Of a DNA stretch of 64,000 nucleotides, positions 60,730 to 64,000 are shown in pieces (the stretch's first letter is position 1; every line of letters starts with the position of its first letter). A program made the translations under genes and the position numbers. This DNA comes from an uncultured Methanomassiliicoccales archaeon. GTDB lineage: Archaea; Thermoplasmatota; Thermoplasmata; Methanomassiliicoccales; Methanomethylophilaceae. The notes under the pieces were generated by a model. That model was not told the origin of the DNA. It saw nothing but the letters and a program-made list of their open reading frames with translations, and made no database searches. Location: assembly GCA_949292635.1 (NCBI GenBank), contig CASEZY010000005.1, positions 1-64,000 of the forward strand, read 5' to 3'.

Positions 60730-61026
60730 GTCAGGTGATGGGAGTAGCCCCCCTTCTGTTTCAGGCGGCATTCAACTTCGCACCCTACCCGCCGGTCGTC
60801 GAGCACTCATCCCGGCCGTTTGGGCTTGCTCCGATGGGGAGTCGCCGTTTCACCATATCCTCGGGAACGTCACCGTCAGCGGATCATCCTGCCCCGAAGC
60901 TGTGTCGTTTCTGAGCCCTTGCCCGAGCTCTCGCCCGGTCGGATTTCCCGACCCATCTTGCTCGCGGAGGAGGGAACTTCCTCAGCGGGATCCAGTCCCA
61001 CCGTCGGCCGCCCTCCATCTCCTGAC
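60730..61026 (-). ncRNA. rnpB: RNase P RNA (archaeal type)
   Basis: On the minus strand the conserved blocks of RNase P RNA appear in order: GAGGAAGTTCC (CR-I), CAGAAACGACACAGC (CR-II/III), GGTGAAACGG, GGAGCAAGCCCAAACGG (CR-IV) and ACAGAAGGGGGGCTAC (CR-V). The ends pair as helix P1: GTCAGG-A-GATGG at the 5' end with CCATC-A-CCTGAC at the 3' end. Length about 297 nt. It is the catalytic RNA for pre-tRNA 5' processing and works with Rnp4 encoded at 23280-23600. The ends are inferred from P1 pairing and could shift by a few bases. Confidence 0.9.
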
Positions 61027-61166
61027 GCTCCTCTCTATTACTTCATGGTTTAACTATTCTCCTTCAAGTAATACGAAAGCTCCCGTCGAATCGTTCCGCG
61101 GCATTGCTGGCACATCTTCGGATCGGGGCGATATGCCATCATGTACGGATCCGGCCTCTGAGAAAG

Positions 61167-61175
61167 TATTATAAG
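61167..61175 (+). promoter_or_regulatory. TATA box of tRNA-Leu(GAG)
   Basis: TATTATAAG is centred about 29 nt before the tRNA 5' end, consistent with transcription starting a few bases upstream of it. Confidence 0.6.
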
Positions 61176-61199
61176 TATGCCCGATATGGGTGGTCTGCT

Positions 61200-61286
61200 G
61201 CAAGGGTAGTCAAGCATGGCCAACGACGCAAGGTTGAGGGCCTTGTCCTTAGTGGTCCGCGAGTTCAAATCTCGTCCCTTGCACCA
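61200..61286 (+). tRNA. tRNA-Leu (anticodon GAG), CCA encoded
   Basis: The acceptor arms GCAAGGG and CCCTTGC pair fully, with discriminator A at 61283. The anticodon stem CAAGG/CCTTG encloses loop TTGAGGG, anticodon GAG. A long variable arm marks class II. The T loop is GTTCAAATC. The CCA end is encoded at 61284-61286, unlike the two other tRNAs of this window. It reads CTC and CTT leucine codons. Confidence 0.95.
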
Positions 61287-61359
61287 CTCTCCATCTAACA
61301 TCGATCGTAGGCGTTCTCACATATCCATGCGGAACGTCCATGTGCTGGCACTTGTATGT

Positions 61360-62661
61360 TCACATATCGTCCATGGATAATCCACGATAGGAGACCTCGT
61401 AGCCGTCGAGTCCCGGTACGGTTTCCCCGGTTCTGCGCAACTTACCCATATCGATCTTCGAAGGGTTGCGCTTTACCTCTGCCAGCATCGCTCTGCGACC
61501 GATGAGGTCAATGGCCACGATATCCACCTCCGCATCCCCCTTCCTGTTCCAGTATCTGCCGACGGCGGTGAAATCCTCCTCCTCGGCGATGCGGCGTCTG
61601 AGATATTCCTCCAGCACCCTCCCTTCGTAGGATTCCAGATCCTTCTCCACCATCTTGATCAGAAGGTCCGTCCGGTCCGTCTCCACCAGGTCTTCGTTGG
61701 GCCGGATGTATCTGTAGAAGAATCTCAGGTATTGGTCGGAGATCTCCCATCTGCTGATCTTCTCGTTCCTTCCTACGATGGGAACGGTCCTGCGGATCAT
61801 CCCGTATTCGTTCTCCAGGCGCTGAAGGTAGGGGCCGACGCCTGTTCCCAAGATGCCCTCCATCTCGGAACGGGTGTTCCTTCCTTCGGCGATAAGAATG
61901 AGGATGGAGGTGTACGTCCCCTTGTCCCTGCCGAACTCCTCAGCCATCAAATCCGTACCGTCCCTGAGGAAGATGGATCCGGGAGAGAGCGCCGTTTCGA
62001 TCATGCTGCGGGTGTCGAAGGCCTTGGCATCCATGAGGGCGGCGACGTATGGCGGTACGCCTCCCGACAGCATGTACAGTGTCAGCAGCGAGCGGTTGTC
62101 GTAGGAGGGTTCGTGATCCCTCATTATCTCCTTGAGCGTGTTGATGGGCAACGGTCTCAGTTCCAACTTTCCCGTGGCCCTGCCGAACAGCGGTTGCTTC
62201 TCGTTCTCGAAGATCCGGACCATCATGGAGTGCATAGAACCGGCAACGACCAGGTTGATGCGTGACTCATCCTTGTACATGTCCCAGATCTCCTGGATGT
62301 CGGAGAATACGGACGGGCCGACGTGATCCAACTCCTGGAATTCGTCCAATACGAGCGTGATGGGTTCGCCGCGGGAGTGGATCATCACAGCCCTGAGGAA
62401 CTCCCTGACCGTGGATACGGAGCCGGTGAATTCGATACCCGCATCTTCGGCTATGTCCTGCATCCTGCGGCAGAACAGAGGCTCCTTCATACGGGAGATG
62501 TAGACGTAGACAATCTTGGTGTGCTCCAGCGCCTTCCTTATGGTGCTGGTCTTGCCGATGCGCCTCCTTCCCAGGACGACGGTGAAGCGGCTCTCGGAGC
62601 GGGACCGCTCTTCCGTCTCCCTCAGGATGCCGATCTCCCGCTCTCTGCCGTAGAACCTCAT
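61360..62661 (-). CDS. Archaeal ATPase with DUF234 nuclease-like domain
   Basis: A 433-residue member of the archaeal AAA-type ATPase family (pfam01637 group). Walker A GRRRIGKTS (about 31-39) and Walker B TLVLDEFQE (about 101). A winged helix follows (about 280-330), then a C-terminal restriction-endonuclease-like DUF234 domain with Asp in GDAEVDIVAID and the pair Glu/Lys in MLAEVKRN near residue 395. These genes are abundant and variable in archaea, with functions proposed in mobile elements and defence but not proven. A minus-strand TATA (CTATAATATAC, about 62675-62687) precedes it. Confidence 0.85.
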   Translation of the reverse strand: MRFYGREREIGILRETEERSRSESRFTVVLGRRRIGKTSTIRKALEHTKIVYVYISRMKEPLFCRRMQDIAEDAGIEFTGSVSTVREFLRAVMIHSRGEPITLVLDEFQELDHVGPSVFSDIQEIWDMYKDESRINLVVAGSMHSMMVRIFENEKQPLFGRATGKLELRPLPINTLKEIMRDHEPSYDNRSLLTLYMLSGGVPPYVAALMDAKAFDTRSMIETALSPGSIFLRDGTDLMAEEFGRDKGTYTSILILIAEGRNTRSEMEGILGTGVGPYLQRLENEYGMIRRTVPIVGRNEKISRWEISDQYLRFFYRYIRPNEDLVETDRTDLLIKMVEKDLESYEGRVLEEYLRRRIAEEEDFTAVGRYWNRKGDAEVDIVAIDLIGRRAMLAEVKRNPSKIDMGKLRRTGETVPGLDGYEVSYRGLSMDDM

Positions 62662-62801
62662 ACTTGTTGTATGTATATTATAGTAATAAAGATTATCGTA
62701 ATAATTACTATTATTATTTTCAACACATTCACGATCAACAGAGCCAGCATATCACTTGACAGATGCCAACGGTATTATACGGGCATTCGATGACGTTGTC
62801 C
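62662..62801. promoter_or_regulatory. AT-rich divergent promoter region of the ATPase and dtdA genes
   Basis: About 60 bp (62670-62730) are almost free of G and C, strikingly different from the GC-rich surroundings, and contain GTAAT-A-ATTAC (62698-62708). Two TATA boxes lie in the region: CTATAATATAC on the minus strand for the ATPase, and GTATTATAC (62772-62780) for dtdA about 26 nt before ATG 62802. No gene fits. Confidence 0.5.
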
Positions 62802-63632
62802 ATGGTCCGCCTTCTCGTATGCACGCCCGACGATCCGCCTTCCGTCAACATGAGGGACGCCCTCCTGGAGATGCGGGACTGGGAGGAGCTGGGCTCCGAA
62901 GGCGGCAACACATATTCCCAATGCGGTAACGACGTTCTCGCGGTGATTTCAGGAAGGCACATCCGTGCCGAGGGGATAGACGCCGCCGCTAAGGATTTCG
63001 GCGTGGACTGCGACGAGGTGGTCTTCATGAGCAGACATTCCGCCGCCAGCGGGAAGCCCACCCTCACCGTTCATCCGTTCGGTAATTACGGGCAGGCGGA
63101 CTTCGGCGGCGAACCTTGTAAACTGTCCCCTTCCGCACCAGAGTCCATGACCGGCATGCTCCGGAGGATTGTGAAGCTCAACGACGATCCCGGATATTCC
63201 GTGTCATTCGAGGTCACCCACCATGGACCGCTCATCGAGACCCCCGGATACTTCATCGAGATCGGCAGCGAGGAGACCCACTGGGGCGACCGTCATGCCG
63301 CGCACGTCCTGGCGGAGGCCCTGCTGACCGCGGAGAAGGCCGACGGCCCCAGGTTGATCGGCGTCGGCGGTGGTCACTATGCCCCGAGGTTCACCGAGCT
63401 GGTGATGGGCCACAGGGCGTGCATGGGACACATGGTGCCCACGTATCAGACCGACGGCATGGATGATGCGGAGGTCTCCAGAAGGATACTCGACGCCTTC
63501 CACCGCACAGGTGCCGAAGCGGTCTACATACACCGTAAATCCATGAAGAAGTCGGAGGAGAGGAGGATCGAGGGGATCATCCAATCCGCCGGACTGCCGA
63601 TCGTGTCCTCCAAGGATTTGGAGTCACTTTGA
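62802..63632 (+). CDS. dtdA: D-aminoacyl-tRNA deacylase (archaeal DtdA/GEK1 type)
   Basis: A 276-residue enzyme that hydrolyses D-aminoacyl-tRNAs to recycle tRNA and prevent D-amino-acid incorporation. Conserved motifs are FEVTHHGPL (about 140), GSEETHWGD (about 156) and GVGGGHYAPRFTE (about 188), characteristic of the archaeal/plant form. The TATA supports ATG 62802 (MVRLLVCTPDD); starts at 62763 and 62790 precede the predicted mRNA start. The stop abuts the UMP kinase stop. Confidence 0.93.
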   Translation: MVRLLVCTPDDPPSVNMRDALLEMRDWEELGSEGGNTYSQCGNDVLAVISGRHIRAEGIDAAAKDFGVDCDEVVFMSRHSAASGKPTLTVHPFGNYGQADFGGEPCKLSPSAPESMTGMLRRIVKLNDDPGYSVSFEVTHHGPLIETPGYFIEIGSEETHWGDRHAAHVLAEALLTAEKADGPRLIGVGGGHYAPRFTELVMGHRACMGHMVPTYQTDGMDDAEVSRRILDAFHRTGAEAVYIHRKSMKKSEERRIEGIIQSAGLPIVSSKDLESL

Positions 63633-64000
63633 TCAGACGTGGGAGTCCACGAACGTCCCCTTTATCGGCTTGCCCAGGATGGCGTTCCTCAGCTCGTCCA
63701 GGTCACGGCCGTTGACCATGAGGATGTCTATGCGCCCCTTCATGGCGATGGACACCCCGAGGGGATCGAACACCGAGGATTTCCCGGCATCGTGGTCGTG
63801 GTAGACCACGTCGTTCAGCTGGTGGATGGTCATCCTGTCATATCTCTTGGCGTTCGGGTCCTTGCGGGGATCCGCAGAGAACACCGCATCCACGTTGCTG
63901 GCGTTGACGATCCTATCGGCGCCGATCGCTTGTGCTATCATCGCCGATACCGCGTCGGTGGTGTGACCGGGTTCGGTGCCGCCCATCACAGCCACCTTTC
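63633..64000 (-). CDS. pyrH: UMP kinase, C-terminal part (gene truncated by the window edge)
   Basis: About 122 residues of the archaeal PyrH-type amino acid kinase fold: VMGGTEPGHTTDAV near the start of the visible part, NASNVDAVFSADPRKDPNAK, and SSVFDPLGVSIAMKGRID toward the C-terminus. UMP kinase phosphorylates UMP to UDP with ATP. The N-terminal half lies beyond 64000; the reading frame runs through the edge. Confidence 0.93.
   Translation of the reverse strand, partial: KVAVMGGTEPGHTTDAVSAMIAQAIGADRIVNASNVDAVFSADPRKDPNAKRYDRMTIHQLNDVVYHDHDAGKSSVFDPLGVSIAMKGRIDILMVNGRDLDELRNAILGKPIKGTFVDSHV

Overview
This 64-kb window is a gene-dense, GC-rich chromosomal segment of a methanogenic euryarchaeon, most likely of the order Methanomassiliicoccales (the Thermoplasmata methanogens, perhaps Methanomethylophilaceae). 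Archaeal traits are the DP2 DNA polymerase subunit, RNA polymerase subunit D with a ferredoxin-like domain, r-proteins S13/S4/S11/L10e, RNase P protein 4 and an archaeal-type RNase P RNA, Dph2, type II methionine aminopeptidase, RtcB, D-aminoacyl-tRNA deacylase DtdA and isoprenoid-lipid enzymes. Methanogen traits are AtwA, McrC and methanogenesis marker proteins 3, 4, 5, 6, 7, 15 and 17. H2-dependent methylotrophy is suggested by a corrinoid protein and a methylcobamide:CoM methyltransferase, and a 23S rRNA gene with no 5S gene behind it fits the unlinked rRNA genes of Thermoplasmata. The family-level placement is inference.

Layout. 1-3.7 kb: 3' end of 23S rRNA, a metallo-beta-lactamase protein, Sua5, methionine aminopeptidase, tRNA-Leu(CAA), a GNAT acetyltransferase and a small membrane protein. 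3.7-6.3 kb: r-protein operon S13-S4-S11-RpoD behind a structured leader. 6.3-14.7 kb (minus strand): DP2 with a NOG1-type GTPase, and a 1343-residue membrane-anchored surface protein with a lamin-tail domain. 14.9-17.9 kb: a tetraether synthase, ferredoxin and geranylgeranyl reductase operon for membrane lipids. 17.9-24.7 kb: mevalonate kinase, an aminotransferase, an HD hydrolase, and an operon of RNase P protein 4, a CRM protein and SerRS. 24.8-28.9 kb: L10e, Dph2, MtxX (marker 4) and queD-queC-queE for preQ0. 28.9-34.8 kb: NifX-like/Mrp, SufC-SufBD, and a cassette of three unrecognised envelope-linked genes. 34.8-42.4 kb: a PUA protein, SepF, an HD phosphohydrolase, RtcB, tRNA-His, ornithine carbamoyltransferase, a RecJ-like nuclease with a YprB-like exonuclease, and a phosphoesterase.

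42.5-47.0 kb holds the most unusual locus: a corrinoid protein, a hydantoinase/oxoprolinase-type ASKHA protein carrying a transposase-like N-terminal extension behind a perfect inverted repeat, and a methylcobamide:CoM methyltransferase, with no substrate-specific methyltransferase beside them. 49.4-57.1 kb is a tightly overlapping AtwA-McrC-Mmp3-Mmp6-Mmp5-Mmp15-Mmp17-Mmp7 operon for methyl-coenzyme M reductase activation, divergent from a DUF2111-type regulator and followed by a GIY-YIG protein. 57.2-58.8 kb is a GlcD-like FAD oxidoreductase that looks highly expressed. The rest contains a hairpin and direct-repeat region, a membrane protein with a HAD phosphatase, RNase P RNA, tRNA-Leu(GAG), a DUF234 ATPase, DtdA and the truncated UMP kinase gene.

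Regulation. Many first genes have a TATA box centred about 26 nt before the start codon, implying leaderless mRNAs. The r-protein, corrinoid, CoM-methyltransferase and GlcD genes instead have longer leaders with purine-rich ribosome binding sites. Four convergent gene pairs end in back-to-back stop codons forming TGATCA.
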